A stretch of 64,000 bases of DNA from Symbiodinium natans (Eukaryota; Sar; Dinophyceae; Suessiales; Symbiodiniaceae): positions 1,699,938 through 1,763,937 of the forward strand of contig CAJNDS010000002.1 of NCBI GenBank assembly GCA_905221605.1. Reading direction: 5' to 3'. A model generated the notes under the pieces. The model saw only the letters and a program-made list of their open reading frames with translations. It had not been told where the DNA came from and searched no databases. The position numbers and the translations under genes are program-made. Within the stretch, counting starts at the first letter, position 1; each line of letters starts with the position of its first letter. Below are positions 1 to 12,400 of the stretch, piece by piece.

Positions 1-169
1 CTGCATCTGAAAACTGAGCTTATCGCAGCCATTCGACCTTTGGCGTCACATTTTTGTAGTTGCCAGTACCAAGGTTCCAGGAGCAAGAGAGCCAACCAAG
101 CTCTTCTTCCAATCTCCCAAACTAGTCAAACTATACCCTCAGCCCGCAGCAATGAGCCACTGTGTGCAG

Positions 170-480
170 GGCGAGAACTCGGCTCCGCTGTCCGCAGGCT
201 CAGCCCTTGCCAGCTTCCAGGCCCGCACGGCATTGTTTACCAAGCAATGCAAGGTTTGGTCTTTTGGGCTCTGCAAAAAAAGCAACATGCGTAAACACAT
301 GCACTTCGCTAGGCAAAGGGCCCAGTTCCCCACTCTGAAAAGGTGTGATCAGCGTGTCAGGAGCCTTTTGAGGTGGCCACTGCATAGCCACATTCCAAAG
401 CCCCACCAGGCCCTCGTGGTTTATACAGTGTCCAAGCTGGCGGAGCAGAGTACGCCTGCCTACGCGCTCCTGTTACTGGG
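170..480 (+). CDS. FN3-like unit, N and T segments (exons 170-220, 410-~479)
   Basis: Exon 170-220 encodes [17 protein letters not shown] (N segment). Exon 410 onward encodes [17 protein letters not shown] (T segment). Joining at CAG|GCC keeps frame and gives SFQALVVYT, matching the module's SFTHLLVYT. The intron 221-409 is GC-AG and is flanked by the same 8 bases, CCAGGCCC, at both ends. The T donor is not fixed, probably near 479. This is the first recognisable piece of the array, so its D and Y parts lie upstream of the window. Confidence 0.75.
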
Positions 481-3400
481 CCACGTTTGTGAGTTGATCT
501 TTGACCGTTACCTCTACGTTACCGCACATCACGAACCTCTAAGGGATTGTATGTAGAGACAGCCCAGGTCCGACACGATCTCCATTGCCTCGAACTTGCG
601 CGGCGCTGAGACAGCGAGTTCTTAATTAAGCACCCGTTGAAAGCGTAGAGGATATTGGGAGGTTGCGCTTTCGGTGGATGGGCAGGAGATTTCGCCGCCC
701 CCAGTTTTGGGGCTGCGGGAATTTGGGACACTCTGAAGGGATTGTGACGATAAAGCTGCTGGCCCTAAGGTCGTTCCCGGATTTGGACCTTGACTTTGAC
801 GATATCGGTGGCACCCTGTCGTGGCTGGAGCCAGGCGACACAGAGACGCTTGGGCTCATGGAGCCTTTTTTCGGCTTTGCGTGCTATTTAATTTATTGTT
901 CTAAACGGCTTAGGTAGCAAACGCAGTGGATATGGTTTTGGCCTTCAAACTTGCAGCTGCTGAGGTTTGTCACATCCCACTTCGTCTACATGGCCTTACC
1001 GGTAGAGGAGACTCGGAGTCGATTTTGCCAATCCAACTTAAAGCTGAAAACAAACAAACTGAGAACGACCGGACCTCTGGAGTTCACTCAATCCTTGAAC
1101 CCCCCGCCCCGGCTATGGCCTTAAGACGTGCGTACGACGACAAGCAGACCAGCTCCCTTTCCCCAACCACCAGAATGACCTAGAAAGCCGAAAGCAGAAC
1201 GAAGAAAGGAAACCCCTCCCTTCCACCAGCCTAAGGGTTGAGGGTGTAAAAAGCCTTACTTTGTGCCCTAACAGGCAAGGACTTCGCATTTTGAGAACTC
1301 CACAGCGCAGGAGGCTTCGGACCTTGGCCTCTGCCAGGGTGCGGTGGCGCTCGGAGCAGGCTCTCGGGTGCTGCCCGTGTTCTGCGTTGTGGGGGGGGGG
1401 GGGGGGGGCTTTCGCTGGTTTTGAGTGTTTTTGAAACATTGAATTTGGAGATTTCGGGGCTTAGGGTCTTGGAAGCTGGCTCCGGGAACTCAACTCACCG
1501 ACGGCATGCGATTGTCGCTGCATATCCCCCACATAGTTTCCAACGATGTCTTTGTTATCGTGGCGCTTGAGATTTGTTGGACGAAGCTTTCGTGACTACC
1601 AGGATGTCACAGGATGTTGGCATCGCCTTTCCGTTGAAGCCGTTTGTTTCGTCCAATGCCCTTAGGACATGAGAACAACATGGGCGGTCTAGTCTAGTGC
1701 TGAGTACACCACACCCAATTACGACTGTTATTGTTGGAGTGTTCTAGTTTCAGTTGCATCACTACACTACGCAGCAATATAAAAAGCATACGGGTGTACA
1801 GATGTTATAGGGTTCTTAGGGGAGGGGGGTTCCATTGGGCGTAACCTAGTACTCCCCACTACTCCCTAAGGCTCCCGAAGCTTCCCTGAGGTTCCCTAGG
1901 TACCCCCCCCTTGAACCCCCTCCCTTAAGAACGCTATACAGATTCTTCGTCACAAATGGCCACAGAAAGCCATACTGAGCTTCTTTGGATCAGTGCCCGA
2001 CCTAGAAGTCGGAACCTCGAGGTGCGCCGCAGATCTTCGGGTCGCTGACCGTCTCGGTGTCTGGCGCCTCCGCCGCCCAGGTCCTTGTGGCCACTGGGCT
2101 CGCAGCCTTTGTATTTTCTTGAAGCAAATCACATAAGGTCATGTGGTGGTTGGCTGTTGGGGGGTTTGCCCACATCTGTTGAAATTAAATTGTGCAACAT
2201 CATTTCTTGAAGCTTGCGCATGGTGTCTTCGCTAGGCTAGTCCCTAACCCCCTGAAGCCCCAATCGAAGAATTCCCTGCACAGGCTGTGAAGGCTTCTCT
2301 GTCCAAGGCACGGCTAGGGTCGAATTGCTTGTTGGTGTTCAGGGTTCAGGGTATAGTAGGTAGTATAGGGCTTGGGGATGGGGTCAGAAAGTCGGGTTCG
2401 CGACCGACGCCGCCTATTTACAGCAGCGATTCCTTTACAAGTTAATGTAGCATCCAGCCCTGGCACTCGATCCCGGAATATAGCTTGGGCTTGCCACCAA
2501 AAACTTCACACATTTTGAGTCTCTGTGTCCTTGCCCTTACCTCGCTGTTCCAGGTGCTCGGGATCCCCCTCACCTCGTTGATTGTCACCGTGACGCCAGC
2601 GAGTTCTCGCCGGCTCAGCACCGGCGGCGGCGTCCAGGCGTGGCGCGTGCAGTACCAGGCGCCGTTTTGGGATTGAAAACTTCCTGCGGGTACGCCCTAC
2701 ACCCTATAGGCTTCGGCAGAACTTTTAGCAAAGCATTTGGACCCAACAAGAATTTAGGGTGAGAGTTTAGACTTCGGCTCCTGTGCAGCGTAGGGCGTAG
2801 GCCTTCGTTAGGCATCGAAGGCTCGAAGGATCAAGAGGGGAATTGTCTACGGCCCCGGAGAATCGATGCTCTGTGCTTTGGCACGGCGCCGAACGGAGGA
2901 AAGGAGAGCAAGACTCCGAAAAGTGTGACCATAGTCTTGACATGACGTCGGGCTCTTGCACATGTCGGTCATGAAGTTCCCAAGCAGAGCTGGTTTTGCG
3001 TATGCCTTGCGCCCTAAGTTCGGCCCCGCCCCCAAAAGTATGCAGAGTCCGGCGACTCCATAGCGAGGCCTCGCAACCGCTGGGAATAATCGCGCCCTAG
3101 TTATCCTTGTTATTTGATCCCCACTGGACCTGCCAATCTCGCAATCCCCAAACTACAGCAACTACAGTGCAAGTCAATTGCAAGAGTCTTTAGGCGCCTG
3201 CACCAGGCCACCGTGTCCTCCGCATCGCTGGGCGCGATTGTTGCCAGTGCCAGTGCCCTCAGCAGTGACGCCACGCCCTTCGTTGCAGCCTGGCCGGAGG
3301 GTTTAAAGTACAGCGTCCTGATTTTGGTGCCAGTATCCAAGAACAACACTTGGATGTGGAGACCAGTTTGATCCTCAGTAGAATTCAGGGCAGAAAACTG

Positions 3401-6400
3401 ATAGCTTCCGATCCTTAAAGCCTCCTCCGGGCAGCTTTCAGGGTCAGAGGTGCTTGTGGAACCCTATAGAATCCGAAAACCCGTAAGGGGCGGCCGTTCC
3501 GTGGATTCAGAATTTCAGAATGGTTTGGAGGTTGAAGGATGTTTGCGGGGCTATAGCCGATGAGGGTGCAGCACTAGTGGCTTCAGGGCTTGGCAGTTTT
3601 TCTCCTGGGAGGGACATGTGCACTGAGGTCACAGGCCACAGCCGCAGTGACGACTTAGGGCCCAATATCATTCTGGAGTTCCCACCTCGTATCTCCTTAC
3701 AGAAAATTGTTTGTGGGCCAAGTAGAGCCCAAGACGGAGTTTGAGTTGCAATTTCCGGTGCCCACAGGCAGACTTGGCCAACCAGTTTTCGGCCATTGGT
3801 GTCGACCCAGCTTCCTTGGTTGTCGAGGACAGTCGGGCTTTGGCCGGCATGCCATCAATCATGTACTGACTCCTCATGTGGTACTCCGTGCTGGCCAAAA
3901 AAGCGTTTAAAGCGGCCCAAAGATTGATGACTTATAATTAGATCATATTTGATCCTTCAGAGCGTCAAGCCGCAGGAGTTCGCAGAGTTGATGGTGTGGG
4001 CCAGAGCGTGCTGGTTGTTTGTCGGGGTTGAGTGAAGAAAGGCTTGGGAATTTACTGAGACGATTAGGTTTTATGTTTAGTCGATGGAGCTCGGTGCTGG
4101 GGGGTCTGCTGAACATGGCGAGTGGTAAGACTTGCAAGAGCGGCTAGTCACGTCCGCACTGCCGGAGCCGCTTATCGGCACGGCCCCCTTGCCACCTCAT
4201 ATGTAGATTTACAGTCCTCAGACCGTCCTCTCCACTTGCCGAGGTGGTGGGGCTCGAGCCAGTCAACGGATCTGTCTCTGAGGCACGCCGGCTGAGGTGA
4301 GAGGATTGGTTTACAGGCCTATAAGAGTCTTGCGGGGTTCAGAGGTTCGGGTTCAGTTGTTCTTGCCTACTCTGGATGAGGCGACCGGGACTCAGAGTTC
4401 GGATGCTTTGGATTGGGGATTTGGGATTTGGGTGCAGATTCTAGCAAGTTCCCGCCAAATTTCATTCCCCTCCCTCCCCGCCCCTCGCCGCCTTCAGCTG
4501 AGGCCTCCTCGAACGACTCTGAGTCGGATCCCATCAACCAGACCCGAAGGTTAAGGACGGCTGGCCAGCTCCACAGCCAAAAGCTTTAAGAGCCCTTGGA
4601 GAAGCCTCTTGTGGGGTTGAGCTTCGTACAGTATGTGGGCGTGACGGAGCGGATGTAGCTTTTCACCAGAGGCCATATACGCTTTGCACGCAGAGCTCTC
4701 ATGCTGTCCAGGAGTTCCGGGCGAGAAGGTGAAGATTCAGATGCTGCAGACGTCTCGACTGATGCCATGGAGGACTGCTGACATGAGGGTGGGATATACT
4801 ACGGTACCCGATGACTGTTTTGAACAGGCCCGGCGACTGGCATCCTTCGCTACAGCCTATGGAAATGTGACGGTGGCTCTCTGCACATGAGGGTCTATCT
4901 GACAGTCTATCTCGGACATGATCCCTTCTGGTTTCGGCGGCTAGGGCTCAGAGCGTTTCCGAGTTGGTGCGTCAGGTGTGTCCGTACATCAGCTCACCAT
5001 ACTCCTATGCATTCCTGGAATTTTGCCGAACCGCAAAGCCCCTTGGGCCCGCAAGTTCCTATGCTCAGGCTTGGTGTCGCGGACCAGAACTTGGAAATGT
5101 TTCTGTCGGTGTGGGCCCTAAGCCATTTGGGGTTTCAGTTTGTGCATGCCCTATAGACACTGCCAGTAGACAGTCGAGTTCCTTGCTGGAGGGTCCTGTC
5201 CATGCATGATGTGGAATTTGGCAGATTATGTTTGACGGGGGTAGGTTCACGGCATCCGTCGGTTCCCTGGCCACAATGTTGTGCGAGTAGCTCTTTGAAT
5301 ACACATCATGGTCCGGTGAATCGAGGCCATGGCTCGCATTGCAATATTCTAAGGCAACATCTAAACGTCTGTCGTGAGTGGAACATCGCACTTGCTCATG
5401 TGCTGAGGGAACAGCTCCTTCGAAGTAGCACCAGACCTGCAGCTCTCTCCCTACAGAATCTCGGCTCTTGCAGTGCCAGAGTGGAACTTAGCTTCAGAAG
5501 GTTTCGCCGGAGTCTGTTTGCATCTGGTTGCTTCTCCGCGGTGGGATGATAGTATATGAGCTTCCGGACCGTCACACACGTGCTGCTAGAACAGCCGTTT
5601 GACAAGTCAATCCCCCATCTCATATCTCATGAATTGCAATGAGAACGTCCGTACCGCATGTGAGCCCGTCTTTGCTTTCCTTTCTCATCATACCCGAGAA
5701 TGATGTAACAGCCAGAGGAAGCGCATTCACCATGAGAGCCTACACACGACCCTTGCCATCAGGATACTTGTTGGTCTACGCGGCGTCCAGCTTGGAAGAG
5801 CAAACAACGCCCGCCTTCGTGCAGGCGCTCTGCGCGGGAGGGCCATATAGTACCATATAAATTGCACGTTGAGCATCATTAGGGTGAGCCATGAGTAAAG
5901 CAAGCTAGGAGGGAGGTACGTGTAGTCACAGTGTAGTCCCACTTGTTCACAAGATGCCTCGGTGTCGCAAGGGGCCTAGAGGGCCTGACTCTTTCGCTTA
6001 CAGCTGTGCCGCTGTGCCTTCCGCAGGTCTATGACATGAGCGCCAGCGTGTCCAACATCCAGTTCCAAGGGCAGGACCTGACATGTAGAGGGCAGCACCT
6101 GTCTCATGCTTGGAGTTTACTTTGGGAATATATAATGGCTGTGGCTACATCTTACGGTAGCACCGATACAGCATATACAAATGTTCGAACGAAAGTTCGG
6201 GCGGTCAGGATTTGGTCTGACTTCGCAGGATTTGGACCTCGACCACCTCGGTGGCACGCTCAAATGGCAGAGCCCAGAGCTGACGGAGCGTGTGGATGTG
6301 CCGCCTGGCAAAACGCCAGTTCAAATCTTTGGGCTTTCAGGGTCGAATGCCGGGCAGTCTGCTCAAAGTCCGATATATTGCGTTCCCGACCCACATCATT

Positions 6401-9400
6401 CAGGGTTTTGGGGGCTAGCCCGGCCCAGGGCATAGCAATCAGGAAATCAGGCAAATCAGGCTGGTCATTGGTCATCTGTTCATGTTCAGGGATCAGGCGT
6501 TGTTTTGGGAGAGCCTTTCAGCTTCTGAATTCTTCGTGCAAACCCCTTTTTGGCCATGTACCGACGAGCACAAATCCAACATTTCAACCCACGTCCAAAT
6601 CTGCAGGCACTTGGGGCCCAAAGCCCCGCAGACTCTCACGAGGTATGTGCTCTACTTGGCCGAGAACGCTTTCGGCGCTCGGCGCTCGCAGCTGGGCCCC
6701 GAACTTCCGAAGGAGGCGACATCGCAGCAGGCGCGGGGGGCGAATCCCTGCCCCAAAACCCCACACACTCGACTTGACCAGGTGACAAGAAGCCTTCTGA
6801 ACTCTGAACCCATCTAAACCTATGTATCGAGTCCCCCAACCAACGCACCCCAAGTCGAAACTCCACAAAAGACACCAAAGCCGGCGACGCCCGCAATGGA
6901 CGTTGGAAGAAGGTGCCTCCGGATACTCTACGCCTCGCCTTCAACCACTTCACCATCTTCACAAAGTCGACGCTGGTGGCCCCTCCGGTGCAGGGTGAGC
7001 TCATGCCCTTGGGGCCTCGGGGATAGGGGGATGCTTAAATGGGGTTGCTTTGGGAATTGAATCTGGGTGCCTTGGGCATAGGATGTGACCACCTCAAAGG
7101 GCTAACTGAGACATTTTTGCACCTGAAGATGCCTCAGATCCCCAAGTCCGTGTTCGTGGGCTCTTGTGACTCTTGTGGTTTGACCCTCACAAGAGCAAGA
7201 CAGCAAAACACAAAAGGGCAAGTAATCCGGCTGCCGGGAGACCTAGCTCCAGCTAAGGAGCAAACCACCCCCGCTGCTCTTGCCTTCTTCGATGAGCTAC
7301 CTGGCTAGTGCATAGGAACATGTACAGGCTCTCAGCCCGGGGTTTCATGTGCCAACTCTGTGAGGGACAGATCAGAATGCGGAAGCCCTCGGATCTGCAA
7401 TTGGTGTGGATACGGTCTCCTTTTGTCCCAGAAGCATACATACCAAGTATGCGTACTACATGCTCTGGCGCAAGGTTTGCTTTGGCCGCCAACATGAGCT
7501 TCACGGACGAGGATCTGGATGAGACTGAGATTGGTGGAAATTTGACATGGTATCCGCCGGAAGATACCAGCGAGGTCCAAGAAGCTTGGTTATTTCGAAT
7601 TGAACAGCGGTATCTGCCTATGCGCTGTACACTTACACGCTCAAGGCTTTCTGCACTGGTTCTGCAGTTATTGTCCCTGACTATGGAAACCATGGGCTCT
7701 GGTAAAGACACCCCTGAATGCAAGGCCCGCGCTTGTTTGGACCGGCTGGACACTGATCGAACCAGCGGAAAAAAGGACGAGTAAAAAAGGCTCACAAAAT
7801 GGGATAGGAGCATAGGCACACAATGTACGCACGATCTCACGTGGCTGAGCAGAGTTTAAGGACTACCTGGTATACCTGGCCGAAGATGCGACAGGCAAAA
7901 ATCGGTTGCTGAGCTGAAGGAGTCAAGCAGCACAAAAATTGACAGCGAAACATCTGGAATGCCTTCCTCCACAAACATTCAACATAGCCCTCTTGTGCCC
8001 TAAGCTGAGCTTCTTAACTCCCAAACTTCCCTCTACCCTTCAACAGGCCAGCTTTGTTCATATCTAACAATGCAAGTTCAAATTCAGTTCGTGGGGCAAG
8101 GTCTTTGATTGGCATCGTTCCGAATGGAACCCACGACCTTCCTATTCCGGCAGACACGGCCCTCCTGTCCTTCACGCACCTGACCCTTGGCTGCTTGGGG
8201 TCCCAATTGAAGCCTGAAATCTGCTGCAGGTCCGGCGGTCATGTTCGGGATATGCTTCTGCAGAGTTGCAGACTTAGAGAGTGGTGAGATTAGGAGTCCA
8301 GGTGAGCTTTTCTAGCCTTTCTTGGGAAGGAACGGTCAGGGCATGGCCAGGAGCTGAGCTCCTGGTTTCGGATGCTTATTAGTGATGCTGAAGTTTCGGA
8401 CCTGGAGATCCCTTTGTGGTCTGCACTTTCAAGCTCGAACTTGCTTCATGCTCGTCAGAATACGAGGTTGAACAGACACAGACACAGACACCTCTTGAAT
8501 GCCTGATCCGATCTAATCCACGGACTTAAAGGACTCATGGCTTACACTAAGGACAGTTTTCGCGAGATCTGAGCTCGTGGAACAGACCACGCCGTTGGCG
8601 CTGGCTATCGTCGACTCCGTGAGCAGCGCCGCCGGGATTGGGTTAGTTTGGCAAGAAAAGATGATTTTGTTGGCCACTCCGCTCAGGCATCCCATCCCTT
8701 TCATTCCTTCAGAACGATCCGAGAGCGATGAACAACAGCACCCAAGAAAGTCAATACTGCGCGTATCCTCAGTGTCACAGTGTGTGCGAGGGTGTGCACG
8801 TGAGAGCGCGCGCCGTCGGGGGGGTATCCTCAGTGTCACAGAGTGAGCGAGTGTGTGCGTGCACGTGAGCGCGCAGTGTATGCCACAGGACTCCCAAGCC
8901 ATGCGCACGCTGCAAAAGCCAGAGAATCATGCGGCCCGGCAGTTGCCATGCCAATCCAGATCTAGAGGGTCCAATGTCCGATCCATTTTGCAAAGACATG
9001 TACCTCGTTTGCATAATCTTACAAGGCCTTGAACCCGAAGACCACTGAAGACGGCTTAGGTGTCCAATGTAAACTTCACAGATCTGGACTTGGACGTCGG
9101 TGATGTCGGCGGGACCTTGGCCCCCTGAAGGCACTCCTGATTGAGCCAAGAGGTCCGAGAGGTTAGTTAGAGCCTATGAAGCTTGAGGCGAAAAAATCAG
9201 GGCCAGGCAACTCGCATCCATGGAAAGAGGCCTAGAGGATTTAGGTACTGTGCAAAAAACGGTGTGCTGTTGCCAAAGGAGCTGGCGAGGTATGAGGTAT
9301 TCGGTTTATTCGTTCCTCGGGGGCTTTGGATGCCTCCTCCCTGAGCTCCCTTGCCACTCCCCCCAGACTACCCCAAACCATCCAGCTTTACTACAAATCC

Positions 9401-12400
9401 TGGCACAACATCATCAATCGCTTGCTGATGAAGCTGAAGAATAAATATCGTTTTCGATACGACCTTCCCTGGACCCTTTCATGTCAGGCAGTTCGGATGA
9501 CAGATACTTCTCTTGCTGAACTGGAGGTCAAGTTGGCCAGTCAAGACCTAAGTGAGTTGAGCAAGTTAAGCTGGCCAGAGCCGTCTAAGGAGTGGTCGCT
9601 CCCTTCGAGCGATATCGAGCTTCACGGCTGCAAATATTTGCAGTCCGCAACCCCACATTCCAGCTTTGACTGCCACGCCAGTCCCAGTCACTTCCAGATG
9701 GTCAAAGCCTTGGAACACAGCCCAAAACCAATCTGGAAGACGGGGGGGGGGGGGGGGTGTGCAATTCCTAGACGAAGATGATATCCCCTGCTATATGTTG
9801 AGATCTTGCCTCCGGACTGTGATTGAAGATGATGCCACAGAAAAACTACAATCCTGGATGTAAAGTGGTTTATGCTGGCCAGGCACCAGAAGCAGATCAT
9901 GCACATATCCCAGCGCCGCATGTGGAACTTGAACAAGCCCAAGTCAACAAAGCAGCTCGAGGTTAAGATCAACAAACATGTATCTGAATCTGTACAGTCC
10001 CCAGCGTCAACAGCGGAGGTTGCCCGTTTTAAGGATTCTGGTGACATACAGTTACTGAAAGCCATAGCCATGCGAGGCTTTCTGGCACTCTGCTGAGGAT
10101 TCTTGGGCCTGTGGAACTGACCCCTCCACCCCCCCAAAGAGCCCTGAGCCTAAACTGAAACAGCTCCCCTTACCCCTCACAAAGTCTCTTCTCGGCAGGC
10201 TGGTTGAGGCCTACTACGTCTACTTCTCCACCAGCCTGGGGCCTAAACATCGACAGGTTACGGGACATTTCAGCTTGGGCCCCCCACGCCCTCCCTCCCC
10301 TCTCAGTTGTGTAGCTTACTTGTGTATGAGTGCGTGCTCGTCATGTACGAGATGCCGAGGCCAGGCTTGTTTTTGACACTCATAAGTTAGCTTTAAGCTT
10401 TGTTAATTGATACAGCAGCTTCGTTTGAATCTAGAGTTCAGATGGTTCGAACAGCTCAAGGCTTGAACCAGAAATCCTGAATCCTTTCGGTTTCTGCATT
10501 TACGATTTGAACATGTTAAAAAGGATAATCTCGCACTCAGGTGCCTCTGGAGACACTCGGGATCTCGTGTCGGTGCGAAGCTCCTCCATTGGCACGCAGG
10601 AGTCTGCCTCGTCCACCATGCCAAACAAAGCCCCCATCCCTCTGGGTTTTGTTATGTAAGGCTAAATTGTGGGCTCCCCCGCTTCAGGAGATTTTGGCAG
10701 ACACGAAGCTCCTATCCTTCGAGCATTTGCCATTTGGCAAGAAATCTGTGTTGGGGGGACTTGACTGTGCTTCAATTCTTCTCCAGACTGTTGCTTCACT
10801 TTCGCGGGTTTGGCTTGGGATTCTTCAGACCAGGCACGCCCCGGCCCCCCAGGGTTTACGCAAAGGATGGCCCTGGAGAGCTTGTTTTTAGGATGGGGCC
10901 TTTCCATGGTACTGACCCAGGCTGGTCTACACCAAGTCTGCCCTGGTTGAGCAGCAGCTTGCTTGCAAGAACCAAAGTCAAATTAGCCGAAGCGGAAGAG
11001 CAAACTCATCGCCCTGCGACTTCCTAGCTCGGGGCCACTGTTCTAGGTGCCTGCCGCTCTCCTCTAGAGCCTGTAGGCGAACATGAAGCCAGTATCAAGG
11101 TGCACATTCTCGAAGCAAGTACTGTACCATATGCCTTGCATGAGCACCTGCAGAAAGTAGAAACACTATGACAAGCTTAAGCCCATGGGGGTGATTTGCA
11201 TGACGGTAGGACCACTCCCGCCTCGGTGGCGATCTCGGATTTGGCTGTGACTGCCCTGAACCTGAGCAGCTCGGCGTATTTTGGAGGTTGTTTTTTACAT
11301 AGTCTCGTCTGAAATTCAGGGTTTGGGTCCATAAGTTTAGCGTCCGGGGCACCCGCCAGATTAATTTGCGAGGTACCCATACGCGGCTTCAACCTGCCAC
11401 CCTCCCAAGAGAGGCCGCCAAACTTTCCTCACAGGCTTCCCGGACTACGACTTGGACCAAGAAGATCTGGGGGGCAACCTTACCTGGTTGGAGTCGGATG
11501 ATCTGCAATATGTGGACGTCTATCGAGCTTCCTATCTGCATGGTAAACAGATCATTCCCTGGGCGCTGAGCATCTACATGTCCCAACAGTATTACCTTGC
11601 AACAACAATGTGTCTGTGTGTGTGGTTTTGTAGACATTGTGGACGACTGGGTGCGAGCCAGAGTTTTCCACTTCTCAAGGTTTACATGGCAATCGCAACA
11701 GACAGCTCCGACAATGGTACCACCGAGGCGGCTCGCGTGAATGATGAACACGACAAAGAAACGCGTAGATAAGGTGCAGCAGTTCACCATGCGATTGCAG
11801 GGAAGATGTTCCAATTGTGTCCAGTGGAGTTCTTAACATTTCGGGTTGCCCAAGCCCAGTGGTTGCAATAGCTGCTTCCTGCCATATTCTGTTGGAGCCC
11901 GCAATCGATAAGATGTCTGAGGAGACGAGTGTTGAATTCTGAGCCAATATTTACTATGCGAAGTATTTTTTCGGGGTTGTAGGTTTTTTGTCGTGTTTTT
12001 TTGCGTATTTGGCCGTTCAAGTTACAGTTTGCTTCCTCGTCAATCGCAGCCCTCACCTCTTCCAGGGCTCGGAAGCTGCTGACGCACTTCAGATAGCGGA
12101 GCGCTCGCTGATTGCAACCGTGCCAGTTGGCACGACCGAGACTCGCATTAACGGCATGGCTGTCCCACAAAAGCACCACTTGGGGCTCGGGCTCAGCAGC
12201 TCTACAGTCTGCGGGTCACGAGTTAGGACTTTGCATCTTGGAAGTGTTCAAAGGAAATTTCGAGCTGAGGTATGGAGCTTTGGAGCTTTGGAGCTTAGAA
12301 TGGCCTTTCCAAACTTACTGCGGCCCGATGTAGCTCTACTACAACCGGGGCCGTGATACTTAAACAGAATTGGGCATCCTTCTTGTCGGAGCGTCTTAAT

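Noticed and set aside
5943-6785. 280-aa + ORF, the longest by length
   Set aside because: It runs through two clear module exons (6027-6074 in frame, the others out of frame) and two introns; most of its translation has no module or domain character.
7253-7840. 195-aa - strand ORF
   Set aside because: It overlaps the D exon at 7475-7574 and the T exon at 7253 on the opposite strand and shows no recognisable motif.
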